Assembly: GCA_019321725.1 (NCBI GenBank)
Contig: CM033116.1
Location: 11,488,841 to 11,552,840 of the forward strand
Length of the DNA stretch: 64,000 bases
Reading direction: 5' to 3'
Origin: Paulownia fortunei
Taxonomy: Eukaryota > Streptophyta > Magnoliopsida > Lamiales > Paulowniaceae
Below the pieces are notes generated by a model. It saw only the letters and a program-made list of their open reading frames with translations. It ran no database searches and was not told the DNA's origin. Position 1 is the stretch's first letter, and each line of letters opens with the position of its first letter. Shown in pieces: positions 35,574-46,499 of this stretch. Position numbers and translations under genes: made by a program.

Positions 35574-37800
35574 TCCTCCCCTCATAAAAATTTCGTCCCC
35601 AAAATTTCACTTACCGAAAAAGTTCCGGATACTTAGTTCTCATTTCATCCTCCCTTTCCCAAATAGCTTCTTCTGTTGATTGACTTCTACTCTGTACTTT
35701 AACTAATGAGATATTCTCATTTTGAAGTTACTTTACATCCCTTACTAGAATCTCTATAGGTCTTTATTCATATCTCCGACCTCAATTTAGTTCTATTGGT
35801 CCCTTTTCAATAAATGATATAGATTCATGATATACTTCCTTAAAATAAACACATGAAACACATTGTGAACTCAAGACATTGATGCAAAAAGGTCGAGTTT
35901 ACAGACAATTTTCTCAATTATCTCAGTAATGCAAAGTAAATCAATGTACCTAGGATAAAGTTTGTATGTAACATCCCCAAATTTTATTTTTATTTTCCCC
36001 AAGCCACATAATCCATTTCATTGGAGACACCTTCAAAAAAATTGATCCCCTATCATAAATTGCAACGATATTCCTCTTTAATCTGCATAATTCTAGGGTC
36101 ACCTCTAACGTGTTTCCACACATTAGCAATTTGTTCTACCACTTCTATCATTTCCCAAACCATATTCAACCTAAAAGAACACCAATTTCATTTCAATAAA
36201 ATGATGACCTAAATTTTCTATCATACAATGCCTTTTAGAGAACTATCCCAAGTAGCCTTATCACTGTTGTGATAAGAAATTCCTCCCAAGAAATAATTTT
36301 CTCAATTAACATCAATAATCTAATGCACAATCTCTAAGCATATCTTGGAAAGCTTAATTTGTTTGTCCTAGTTGCCCATTGATGCATGGATGATCACAAT
36401 ACTAAAATATAATTTTGTTACCAATACCTGAAGTAAGATCTTCTAGGAAGTAGACAAAGACCTTAAATCTACATCAGAACTAATAAACAATAAAGTCTAA
36501 CTGCTTCCTATACATTTGTCTTTCCATAGATTTCCATGGAATACCTAAGGTAAATTGAGAAAGAATGAGCATATTCAGATAACCTATGAATAATAATCCA
36601 ATTCCATTATCATGTACAAAATTTCTGAATGTCTTCCCATTTCCACCTGAAAATAAAAGCAGAACTAAGTCATTCCAACATATGAACTTTTACATATATC
36701 CCTTTTTTGTTGGCAAACCAAATATTAACGATATATTCCATAATAGCTCGTCTAGTATCCAATATCTGTACATTTTCTTGAGATCAAAAACATCATTCAT
36801 ACCACTAAATAAAACAAATAAAAAGGTACATGATCATTACCTAAAACTTAGTCTTGTAATTTCGTATCCCTCATTTTCGCACCTCTCTCTTATTAAGTGA
36901 CTTTTCTACCTTTCATCTTAATCCTAACCTTTCATCGACCTTATTTTGAGCATTTGGAATTGGATCAAACAAAATTAGTCTTACAAAAATATTAATAAAT
37001 AGATAATTCACCACTTACTCTAATTCATCCTCTATACAACCTTCAACTCCCATAATAGTTTATGATGTAAAATTTCTTTGAATATTAGTCTATTGAGATA
37101 TTTCATTCCAATGACATCTGTTGTTTTATGGATCATACAATATATTCAGTTACTAACAATATATATCCTTTCTTCAGGTTAAACTCCTTTTAAGTATATA
37201 GATATTTCAAGTACTTCGGTTTTGTAATGTAACATGTAGTATTACATAAATAATCTAATTAACTCAAAGAGTATCGAGTAATTTTTCTATATTATATCAA
37301 ACATATACCAAAACACAATGAGATAAACCACTATACACAATAAATAACTTATATCTAAAGTTGGAGTCACTACTGAAGCTCAATTCAATTCTCTTTAAGT
37401 AATTATAAATTTCTTATTTCTATCACATTTATTGGTCTTCTCTATTTCAGTACAACCTCAAAGTTTTGAATAGTTACAAGGACACTTGCTTAAGAAAATT
37501 ACTAGTACCAAAATAAATATTGTATTACATAACCGAAAGCTCGCATTTACTAAATCGAACAAATAATTTCTACTTTCTTAAAGTTTGCAAGATCATATTG
37601 AAAGGTCAATCATATTTCTCATCATTATACAATAAAATATCATCAATGAATATCACCCCAAACATACCCATATAGAATCATCAAACCCATTATTCATCAT
37701 GTATATCAAAATAATTAGGGCATTAGTCAACCCAGTGGCACAACAAGAAATTCATAATTAATTCAAAATTAAAATCATTCCTCAAGATCACAGTAGCTCA
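35574..37800 (-). pseudogene. gypsy-2 decayed pol (integrase, RT)
   Basis: Minus-strand fragments in shifting frames, from left to right (3' to 5'): EEAIWEREDEMRTKYPELF at about 35600-35690, VHNVFHVFILRKYIMN near 35830-35880, KVSPMK near 36010, SYHNSDKATW near 36250, HPCINGQLGQTN near 36390, and an RT block FLVVPLG...LTNA with IFIDDILLYN at about 37610-37760. Order and content match gypsy-1 pol, and the integrase tail is of the same chromovirus type. Every segment carries stops and frameshifts. Confidence 0.75.
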
Positions 37801-38796
37801 TCTTAATTTATCAAATAAACCTTAATATGAAAATCTGTACTTATTACAAATTATTACTCAATTCAGTTGCAATAAAAAAAATACATAACCTCAAGATTCA
37901 TCTTTCTTGTAGGTGAATATGAAGTGGAGCTTGTTTAGGAGAATTACTAAACCTTAATGCCTTGCCCAACATTATAACAATATCACTTAAGGTTCATCGA
38001 ATTCCAATAGGTGTATATGATAAACTAAAAGAGAGATTGAATTTGTTCTTACAACTATATCCAGGATAAAATCAATTGGTTAGTCAATAACATGCCTAGA
38101 AACTTCTTTTCAACATGTATCAAGAGATCTAAAATCACACAAATGAATTTTTAGTAAACTTGGTCATTTCTAAAAATTCTAACACAACCTAAAGATCAAT
38201 AATAACTCTTTCTTACAACTCTCTTACACGGTATAAAATTATAATTTGATAATCTTCTTTATTTTCTACAAATAGTAAACATTTTCCTGCTATGGCCTCC
38301 ATAAAATTTCTAAATTTTCATCACCTAGAATTTAAAAGTCTTAAAAATCCTAAAATAATCCACCATGCATAATTCCTAATAAATCAATCAACACATTAGG
38401 TTATATCATAATCCTAGCCAATATAACAAAATTAACTTACAACTCTTAAAATCTATTTAGTTGATCTTGAACCTCCAGAAGGAATTAAAACATTGTAATT
38501 GACCTCATATATATATATATATATATATATCAAGTACCCTATCCAGTCTTATTACATACGTAGTAGATAATAGAGAATATGTAGCTCTAAAGATAGAATA
38601 CCAACCATAAAATTTGTACCTGTTACTACTGATGAGTCTGCCTCAACATTATTTTATACAAAATCTTAAAACACATGGCCAATATTATTCATGAAATACA
38701 AAATGAATTATACAACAAATAAAACTTACTGGCATGGTTGTGCTCCACCAGTTTCAAAGGTCATGTACATGGACAGTCTACAGAACCACAAAGTGA
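37801..38796. other. gypsy-2 internal region without recognisable genes
   Basis: Only about 1 kb separates the RT remnant from the primer site, too little for gag and protease, which are absent. An (AT)n run lies at about 38509-38530. Confidence 0.5.
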
Positions 38797-38807
38797 GCTC
38801 TGATACC
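38797..38807 (-). other. primer binding site of gypsy-2, fused with LTR start
   Basis: GCTCTGATACC is the reverse complement of GGTATCAGAGC, the initiator-Met primer site for a minus-strand element. Its last seven bases, TGATACC, are also the first bases of the right LTR (TGTGATACCC in the left copy). In a normal element the U5 end (TGTAACACCC in this orientation) would follow here. Confidence 0.8.
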
Positions 38808-41606
38808 CGAGCCACTTACTACTCATATGGCCAAATATGATTCATGCATTACATGTTAATTTTATATGCTATTTGCATTTCTATTGACATTGCATAATTT
38901 ATTTCATTTTATACGACATTCTTGAATATTAAACTTAATTCTGAAGCTCTTGCACGGTATTAGTTATTGAATTTCCTAATCTAAGTAGTTGATTTTATAG
39001 TGAAATAAGAAGAAAATAAGGTGGATCAATATTAGATATAGATGGGATATATAGGTTATAATTTTGGAAGTGTTAAAAGTGTTATTAGTAAGCTTATACG
39101 GTTTAATTTGATTTGATCAAGTTATTTCAAAAGTATATATTTGTAAATTAGCATACTTGGGATATTGGACATGATATAATGTGATTTAAGTGTCATATTA
39201 CAAGGCCCATATGTGCATATGATTTTAGAAATGCAAACTAGATAATTCTTTAAGAATCGGATGCGAATCGGTTTGGAGATCGAATGAACGGACATAGGAA
39301 TTACCTATGGAAATGAATGGTGATTAAGATAGGTTGCAACCAAATAAAAATAGGTGAGACACACAAGATTAGGGCTGCAAGATAAGGGAGAAAATCAGAT
39401 TTTCCCATTTACTTGCCACTTCATGCTTTCTTATTAAGCTTAAGCTAACATCTCAAGCTAACACCACAAACCCTTCACCCTTAAGCAACGACCAGACCCT
39501 CATTTCAGCCATTTTCATCTTCCAAACACACACCTTAATGTCTCCAAGTGATCCAAATTGATTCCAAGTTGAAATAAAAGCAAGAAAAGCAAAGGAAAAG
39601 TGATTACCATCAAGTTAACCTCAAAATCTGCATAGGTAACACTTATCTACGGTTTTGCCTTTAGTTTTCAGATTATTATGAATGGTTTTATTGTTTATTA
39701 AGCTTTAAATATCTCTTATAAAAGTGTTAGGAAGTTTTTAGTTAGACTTTGGTGCACAAAGAAAGGGTTTTTGATGACAAACACTTAATAGGAAATACTT
39801 GTGGCAGAAACTGTCATCTTACTGTTTTCTTGTGTTTTAGGCTTCAAAAGTGTATGGTATGTTGAATAAAACCTATAATTATTACCATTTAAATGACTAT
39901 ATATGAGTTAAGAGTATTGGAATGAATTTTTATCAGTTGGAAATTGAAATAGAGAATGATATTGGAGAAACACTCAAACTGCCAAAATAGCAAAATCTGT
40001 TTTGGTGTGCTGTGAAGGAAACTGAATTAAGGGAGCTAAATCCATTATTTTTGGTAATATTATGACCTAGTTATCTCCTTATATATGTTATATAAGTATG
40101 GTGAAAATTTTGGAGTGATTGAATATACTTAATGGTGCCAAAACCATTAATGTCATGAAGTGTGCAAAACTGTCATGGTAGGAAACAATCTGTTTCAGTA
40201 TGTCGTGTAGAGAGCTGAACTTGGAAAGCTATATCCGTGATTTTTAGCAATTATTTGATATGGTTACATTTATATACATGTTATCTAAGTGTGGTAAAAA
40301 ATTGGGAGTGATTGGATATGTTTAGGGATGTTAAAATTATCATGCAACTAAACTTGACAGCAAGAAAATATGAAAATGTGAATCTGCCACATTTGATCAC
40401 TTAGCATGTTTCAACCTAGACATGTTGCTATTGAGTGTTAACAATTAGGTACATGCTATTAGAGTTATAATACTTCAATTACATGATGTTTGCATGTATT
40501 TAAGATGAGAAATTGAGGTATTTGAGGGGCTATATTGGGTTCTAGTTTGTGAAAGCTTGATTGTTAGCTTATAGCTTGGTGTTTAAGGTCTAGTATGAGA
40601 TTTTGTGCTTTCAACTTGCCAAATTGGGAATGGTGCTTGATGTTGGGTAATATTACAGGCTATTTTACATCTAAGGTTGGAGAGGAATACTAAACAAATT
40701 TAGACTAAGCCACCAACCAAGTGAAAGGTAAGTAAAGATTCATGTGCAACTACAATGCATGACATAGTAAATGTATGATTTATATGTAATACCATTGATC
40801 ATATGTGCGTAGCAGAGGGTATGCATTACTGTAATTCATGTCCATTGAGCATACATACATGGGCATTGGCACATGCATACATCATATACAAGCATTGTGA
40901 TAAATCGTGCATTGCACGGCATGATTCTGAGAAAGAAAAATGCATGGATTTGCATGGTTTTATGCATGGATTTGCAGGTTCGCGTGCATGGATTTGCATG
41001 CTTTTATGATTATTGGCCATTGGATTATGGCGATGTGCAGAGCTCTTTTCCGGTGTATGGGATAGTAGCGTTGGTCAGGGGCCCAAGAAAAAATAATTTT
41101 GAGAGAAATATTTGATGCATAAAATTGCATTGTGGGCATAGCATTTTGAGATGCATGACTTGATATTGTGGATTATTCTTTGACATGCATAATCTTTACT
41201 TGCTGAGCGTTAGCTCATATAGTTTATACATTGTAGGTGAGTCTGGTGATACTTGATACCGTGGACTTACTGGGCAAGCTGTTGGGGTTCCTACAGGTTC
41301 TGAGGATCAGTGTACATGGATCACAACCTGTTGGGTTGATTGTTAACTTATTTGATTTTATAGTCTATTGTATTAGGTTTTTGGATTTATACTATGTGTT
41401 ACTTTTATAACTTTTCTGTACACGAGTATATAAATATTATGATTGTTATGGGTCCTCTGCAGGTATATATATTAGTCTGTGAGTGGGAAAATATTTATTA
41501 TTTATTAATATATTACAGGAAAAAAAAAATAATGCATGCACACAGGCTCTATCATGTTAAATTATACTATATATATATATAGTTGTATAGTAATGGGGGT
41601 GTTACA
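38801..41606 (+). repeat. gypsy-2 right LTR (2806 bp, plus orientation)
   Basis: It starts TGATACCCGAGCC and ends GGGGGTGTTACA. The full length is the inverted copy of 32706-35573. It lacks about 60 bp of the CATGCAAATCC tract present in the left copy. Open frames inside it mirror those in the left LTR and are not genes. Confidence 0.93.
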
Positions 41607-41611
41607 GGAAC
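41607..41611. repeat. target site duplication of gypsy-2, right copy
   Basis: GGAAC, identical to 32701-32705. Confidence 0.93.
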
Positions 41612-42055
41612 CTTAGCCATGCGTTCCCTTTTTTTTCTGTCTTAGGGCACAATTCTTTGCTAAGAACACAGTTCTTATCCATGGGTGTGTCAACAGGATT
41701 AACATTATGCATACAGAAGCATTCTATAATCCTCTTGAGACAAACTCAAGAGTTTTCTAGAATGATCTCGATGTATCTTAACACCAAGTATGTATTCAGC
41801 TTCTCCCATGTCCTTCATCTCAAAAGTAGAGGACAACCACTCCTAAGTGGCGACAATCATCTCTATATCATTCCCAGCCAACAAAATATCGTCCACATAC
41901 AGTGAGAGTATTAAGAAATTCCTCCCACTTCTCTTGAAATACACTCAATGGTCTTCCTCGACCATCGCAAAGCCTATCGTAGTGATAGATTGATGAAATC
42001 GATGGTACCACTGTCTGGATGATTGTTTCAGTCCATAAATAGAACGTCAAGCTTT
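41612..42055 (-). pseudogene. copia-A reverse transcriptase fragment
   Basis: Read leftward: RSIYGLKQSSRQWYHRFHQS, TTIGFAMVEEDH, LILSLYVDDILLAGND (catalytic YVDD intact), EMKDMGEAEYLVLR and NPVDTPMDKNCVLS. The last part leads into MAKVP, which joins PYAS at 32705 once gypsy-2 is removed. There are three in-frame stops. The upstream end is cut off sharply at 42056, where LTR sequence of the gypsy-2 family begins. Confidence 0.92.
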
Positions 42056-42690
42056 CCTTCACCCTTAAGCTACGACCAGACCCTCATTTAAACCATTTTC
42101 AGCTTCCAAACACACATCGTAAGGTCTCCAAGTGATCCAAATTGATTCCAAGTTGAAATAAAATCAACGAAAGCAAAGAAGTGATTATCATCAAGTTTAA
42201 CCTCAAAATCAGCATAGGTAACACTTACCTACAGTTTTGCCTTTGGTTTTCAGATTATTCTGAATGGTTTTATTGTGTATTAATCTTTCAATATCCCTTA
42301 TAAAATTTTTAGAAATTTTTTGGTTAGACTTTGGTGCACAAAGAAAGGATTTTTTATGACAAACACTTAATAGGAAACACTTGTGGCAGAAACTGTCACC
42401 TTGCTGTTTTCTTGTGTTTTAGGCTTCAAACGTGTATGGTATGTTGAATTAAAACTATAAGTATCATCATATACATGTTCATATATGATTTAAGAGTATT
42501 GGAAGAAATTTTCATTGGTTATAAATTGAAATAGGGCATGATATTGAACAGATGCTCAAAACTATCACCATCGAATTTCAGATTTTGTCCTATGTGAAAG
42601 AGACTGGTTTTGCAGCATTAAATCCATTAGTTTTGGCAAGACTATAACCTTTTTGTCTCTGTGTATATGTTATGTAAAAGGGATGCGTGG
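42056..42690 (+). repeat. isolated fragment of gypsy-2-family LTR
   Basis: It begins CCTTCACCCTTAAGCTACGACC and is clearly similar to 39473-40100 of the right LTR (shared TCCAAGTGATCCAAATTGAT and ACTTTGGTGCACAAAGAAAG words). It is more diverged than the two LTRs are from each other. Both ends are internal to the LTR, so it is a broken piece, not a solo LTR. Confidence 0.85.
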
Positions 42691-42699
42691 ATATATATT

Positions 42700-43240
42700 T
42701 CAAAAGCCACCTCTTTCTTTTCAATTATATTTCTAACAAAATTGTACTTTGTGTCTATATGTGTGGTTTTGGCAAGGTATTTGGGATCTTTAGTGTAGGC
42801 AATAGCTGATTAGTTATTACAATAAATAGTTACAACTCCCACTTATACTACTTACCACTCCCAAATGATGTAAAAATCTTCTCAATCACAGACCTTCTTG
42901 TACTGTTGAAGTACATGCCACAAATTCTGCTTCTATTATGGATAGTGATATATAAGTTTGTTTCTTACTACTATAAAAAATAACACCACCATATAACAAG
43001 AAAGCATACACATAGGTGGATTTACACTCATCTAAATCACCACCCAAGTCAGCATCTTTTTATCCTTTTAGTGATAGATATTTTCCTTGATAACAAAGAA
43101 AATAACTCAAAGTATCCTTCAGGTATCTAAAAATCATCTTTACTGCACTCCATTGTCTTTCCTCTGGATTGGATTAATACTTGCTGACCAAAACCGCATA
43201 ACATATAGCGGGACAAGCACAATCATAAAGTACATTAGGT
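42700..43240 (-). pseudogene. copia-B RNase H remnant
   Basis: Reconstructable words are WSAVKMIFRYLKD, KDADLGGDLDECKSTYVYAF, SSKKQTYISLSIIEAEFVAC and LRRFLHHLG. The active-site Asp survives in the DAD word, but stops interrupt. Confidence 0.75.
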
Positions 43241-43299
43241 TCTCAACAACACATGAATGCGACACTCTAGACATCTCTTGTTTCTCATGAGAAGTCTTT

Positions 43300-44100
43300 T
43301 AGCATATCTCACGGCTTAAATTTTGCCTTTAGCCACAGGAGTATCAATGGCCTTACAACTTTCCTTTCTAGACTATCTTAAAATCTTCTTAATATATAAT
43401 TTTTGAGATAATACAAGTATTCTCTTAGAACAATCTTTATAGATTTTGAAACCCAGAATGTAGTTTACCTCACCCATATCCTTTATTTAGAAATTAGAAG
43501 ATAACAATTTCTTAATAGTATGAATGTACTCCTTTTAATTCCTAGCTAATGACATGTCATTGATATAAAGAGATAGAATTACATACTTCCTATTAGACTT
43601 CTTTATTTAAACACAATGGTATTCATCTATCATGATGAAGTTATATGAGATTATTGCTTCTTGTGAAATCTCAGATACCACTCTCTACAAGACTGATTGC
43701 TTAAGGCTATAAATTGATCAATTCAATTTGCAAACTTTATTTCTTAGCCTCTGATGACAAAACCTACTGGTTGTTTCATGTAGATTTCCTCTTCAAATTC
43801 TCTATTGAGAAATACAGTCTTAACATCCATTTGATATATTTCTAAATCCAAATTAGCTACTATGGCCAATAGTAGGCGAAAAAATGGAGGTAACCCTCAC
43901 GACTGGCGAAACAATTTCTTCATAATCAATACTCTCTTGTTAGATATATCATTTCTCCACTAGTGAAGCTTTATATTGAATGGTTCTCTCTGCCTTTTGA
44001 TTAATTTTGAGAACCCACTTGTTTCCAATAGCTTTGTACCCAAATGGGAGATTAACTAATTCCTAAATATGGTTTGATTTCATTGACTCCATTTCTTATT
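43300..44100 (-). pseudogene. copia-B reverse transcriptase remnant
   Basis: Includes a region corresponding to the YVDD block around 43540-43570 (a minus-strand DMSLA-type word is still visible) and, upstream, the MDVKTVFLN-type start of RT near 43800-43830. Heavily decayed. Confidence 0.6.
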
Positions 44101-44378
44101 CCATTGTTTTCAACCATTTGTCCTTTGCAGGACAAGACAGAGCGTCACTTATATTTTTAGGAACTTCTTCATTTGTTGGAGATACATTAAAATCATGCTC
44201 TTCAATCTCATAATGATAATTGGGCATACTTTCCTAGTACTTTTTTGATTTTAGGATTCAGATAAATTAATTACATGAGAATTTCTCCAACTAGGATGAG
44301 TGATAACTCATCCTCTTGTATTCCAATGATACATCAGGAACATAACTATTAAATAACTCAAATAAAGGTTCTTTTTCC

Positions 44379-45120
44379 TTATTTCACTTCTTTTAGAAAA
44401 ATCATTCTCCAAAAATATTGCATTTCATGATTCAATCTTAATAACACTTCCATCATCTTGTTCTCATATGAACACATAGCCTTTAGACTACTCGGAGTAT
44501 CTAATAAAGATACACTTCTTTCCTTGATGACCCAACTTTTCAAATTTATTAGAAGAGTCATGGATATAAGTAGTTGATCCCCAGGGTCTAAGGTTACTCA
44601 GCTTAGGCATTCTCCATGTCCAAAGTTCATATGTTGTAGAGGTACTGATTTTAAAGACACTCTATTCAAATTATAGGCTTCATTCAACAAGGCATCTACC
44701 CAAAAAGAAATGGGCAAGTTAGCTTAAGCCATAATAGACCTTCAGTTCTTAAAATCATCGCTGTTCAATCCATTTGATTACTTTATTTACATAATGTCTA
44801 AAATACTGTAATACTTCAGACTTGTGAGAAATCAAATAAATATGACCAAAATGCGTGAAATCATCTATAGATGTAATGAAATATGACACTTTATGCCTAG
44901 CTTTCATATTCATTGGACCAAAAAATATCTAAATGAATTAATTGCAATGGAAATTCTACCTAAATGGATTTTCCAAATTGTTTTTGTATCTTTTCGGCAA
45001 GACAATACTCAGAAGTAGGCAAATAAGCTTTTGAAAGTGAACCAAGTAGTCATACTTTCGTTAGTCGACTCATCCTATCTTGTCCAATGTGACCTAATCT
45101 AGCATGTCAAGTATAAACAT
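44379..45120 (-). pseudogene. copia-B integrase remnant
   Basis: Positioned between pre-integrase and RT. Minus-strand words such as VYLLDTPSSLKAMC (kept as RSVSLLDTPSSLKAMCSYEN at 44500) match the copia integrase C-terminal 'GYs...KAYR' region in place, and the 44740-44900 stretch corresponds to the core. No intact motif is left. Confidence 0.5.
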
Positions 45121-45187
45121 CCAAATTTGCAATACTAGATGAATAAACATTTAACAAAACACAACGATCAACATAATAGTTAAATAT

Positions 45188-45560
45188 TTATTTGTCATAA
45201 TCTAACACCAAAAAACTATTCGTAAGATGTCCACAAATTTTCGTCGTAATAAATATGACCATATCATAACTAAAGTTCAAACTAAATCCTAATCCTAAAA
45301 GAACAACAATAGAAATCAAATTTCGTCGAATCTCTAGTGCATATAGGATATTATGTAGAATAAGAGTTTGGCCACAGTGCAACTCCAGTTTGCAAGTACC
45401 AATCCCTTACTTTGGCATTATTTCCTACATATATCCATCTTGTACCAAAAGAAACTTGATGAAAGTCCACAAATGCTTCACGATCTATAGTTACATGGTC
45501 TGTTACACCTAAGTTTATAATCCACATAGGATAAGATACAGTTAGTAAAACATATAACAC
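45188..45560 (-). pseudogene. copia-B protease and GAG-pre-integrase remnant
   Basis: The protease frame reads YPMWIINLGVTDHVTIDRE, where the active-site DSG of copia protease has become NLG, followed by FVDFHQVSFGTRWIYVGNNA. The overlapping downstream frame (45382-45188) has CGQTLILHNILYALEIRRNL and GLGFSL, the pre-integrase leader. The two frames overlap by a shift. Confidence 0.85.
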
Positions 45561-46495
45561 TTAAAGAAGCATTATTAAGTGCTATATTTCTTGGCTTAGG
45601 GGACTCGCGAGCAAAATGGGCAAGATCTTGATAATTGTAATATTTCATTTTGCTCTTATCTTTCTTCTTCCCAAACTTCAGACACTTGTTATTATGTTTG
45701 GGATCAAAGTTGTTCTTCTTACAACTTTCTCCAGCCTCATTCCCTTTATTACCTTTTTTCCAGTTACTTTTGTACTTAAAGCCTGAAGCCTTTTTAGAAT
45801 TACATTCAGCCACAAAGGCACTTGTTATGGATTTTGCAACACCAAGTCACTCATCCTTAAGCTCACACGGTGAGTGGCATCAGAGAAAGTCTTGATGCTA
45901 TTAAAATATGAGTCAAATTGACTTTCAGATGTTCCTAGTTGTCAGGAGGTAATCGGATCAATGCTTGAACTTGTTGCTCATAAGAGAGAATATGTCCAAC
46001 TGGCTTTAACTCTCTTATCATGTTTGACATAGCCTTAAGATTTGTGGTCAACTTATTTCTTATAAGTGTCGAACTTGATAGTTAGTTGTCTTAATCTAGT
46101 CAACTCCATATTTCTCCCTAACGTACACCCAAATGTCATGAGCCATTGGATGTTGCTTACAGTCGTGAATAAGATCATCATTACACCCAAATATCATGAG
46201 CCGTTGGATGTTGCTCGTAGTTGTGAATGACATCATCATTATAGAGCTAACTAGAACGACACAAGTAGTGAATTCTTTATTTTTCCACACTTGGTAAATC
46301 TCTTGACCCCTCCTCTACTAAGTAGTGTTACCAACCTGGGGTTTTGCATGACCTAGTTGATGCTTCCAAGGCATCCTGCTCATCTAGCACATACAAATTT
46401 TATAAGTCCATGTGTCATAGTTGTCACCATTCTTTTTATCACCTTTGTTAAGGTAAACAATGATGGATTTTGATGCCTGGTCTGTATATTTTAGA
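45561..46495 (-). pseudogene. copia-B gag remnant
   Basis: The N-terminus near 46490 reads SKSIIVYLNKGDKKNGDNYD and TW, the copia gag start. DDLIHDCKQHPMAHDIWVYV follows at 46290-46096, and a Lys-rich stretch with a ruined zinc knuckle (YYNYQDLAHFARES, two Cys lost) lies near 45640-45600. A roughly 65-bp tandem duplication (46127-46258) repeats the HPMAHDIW coding segment. Confidence 0.75.
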
Positions 46496-46499
46496 AGTT

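Larger units (their letters stand above)
32706..41606 (-). mobile_element. gypsy-2: Ty3/gypsy element with LTRs in inverted orientation
   Basis: Left LTR 32706-35573 is on the minus strand and right LTR 38801-41606 is on the plus strand, so the element is a giant inverted repeat with a 3.2 kb centre. Both outer ends are the U5 end (TGTCACACCCCC on the left, GGGGGTGTTACA on the right). The centre is minus-strand pol: a polypurine tract beside the left LTR, decayed integrase and RT, no gag or protease, then an initiator-Met primer site merging into the right LTR. Flanking GGAAC duplications show that the whole structure entered copia-A in one integration event. Ordinary LTR elements have direct LTRs. 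Confidence 0.92.
42691..46495 (-). mobile_element. older Ty1/copia element (copia-B), gag to RNase H
   Basis: Minus-strand order from right to left: gag (46495-45600), zinc knuckle, protease (about 45560-45400), GAG-pre-integrase (45382-45188), integrase (about 45100-44380), RT (about 44100-43300) and RNase H (43240-42700). Every domain is full of stops and frameshifts. It is a different and older copy than copia-A: RNase H words (SRDQWSAVKMIFRYLKDT-like, YISLSIIEAEFVACTSTVQE) match copia-A at family level only. LTRs were not identified. Confidence 0.82.
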
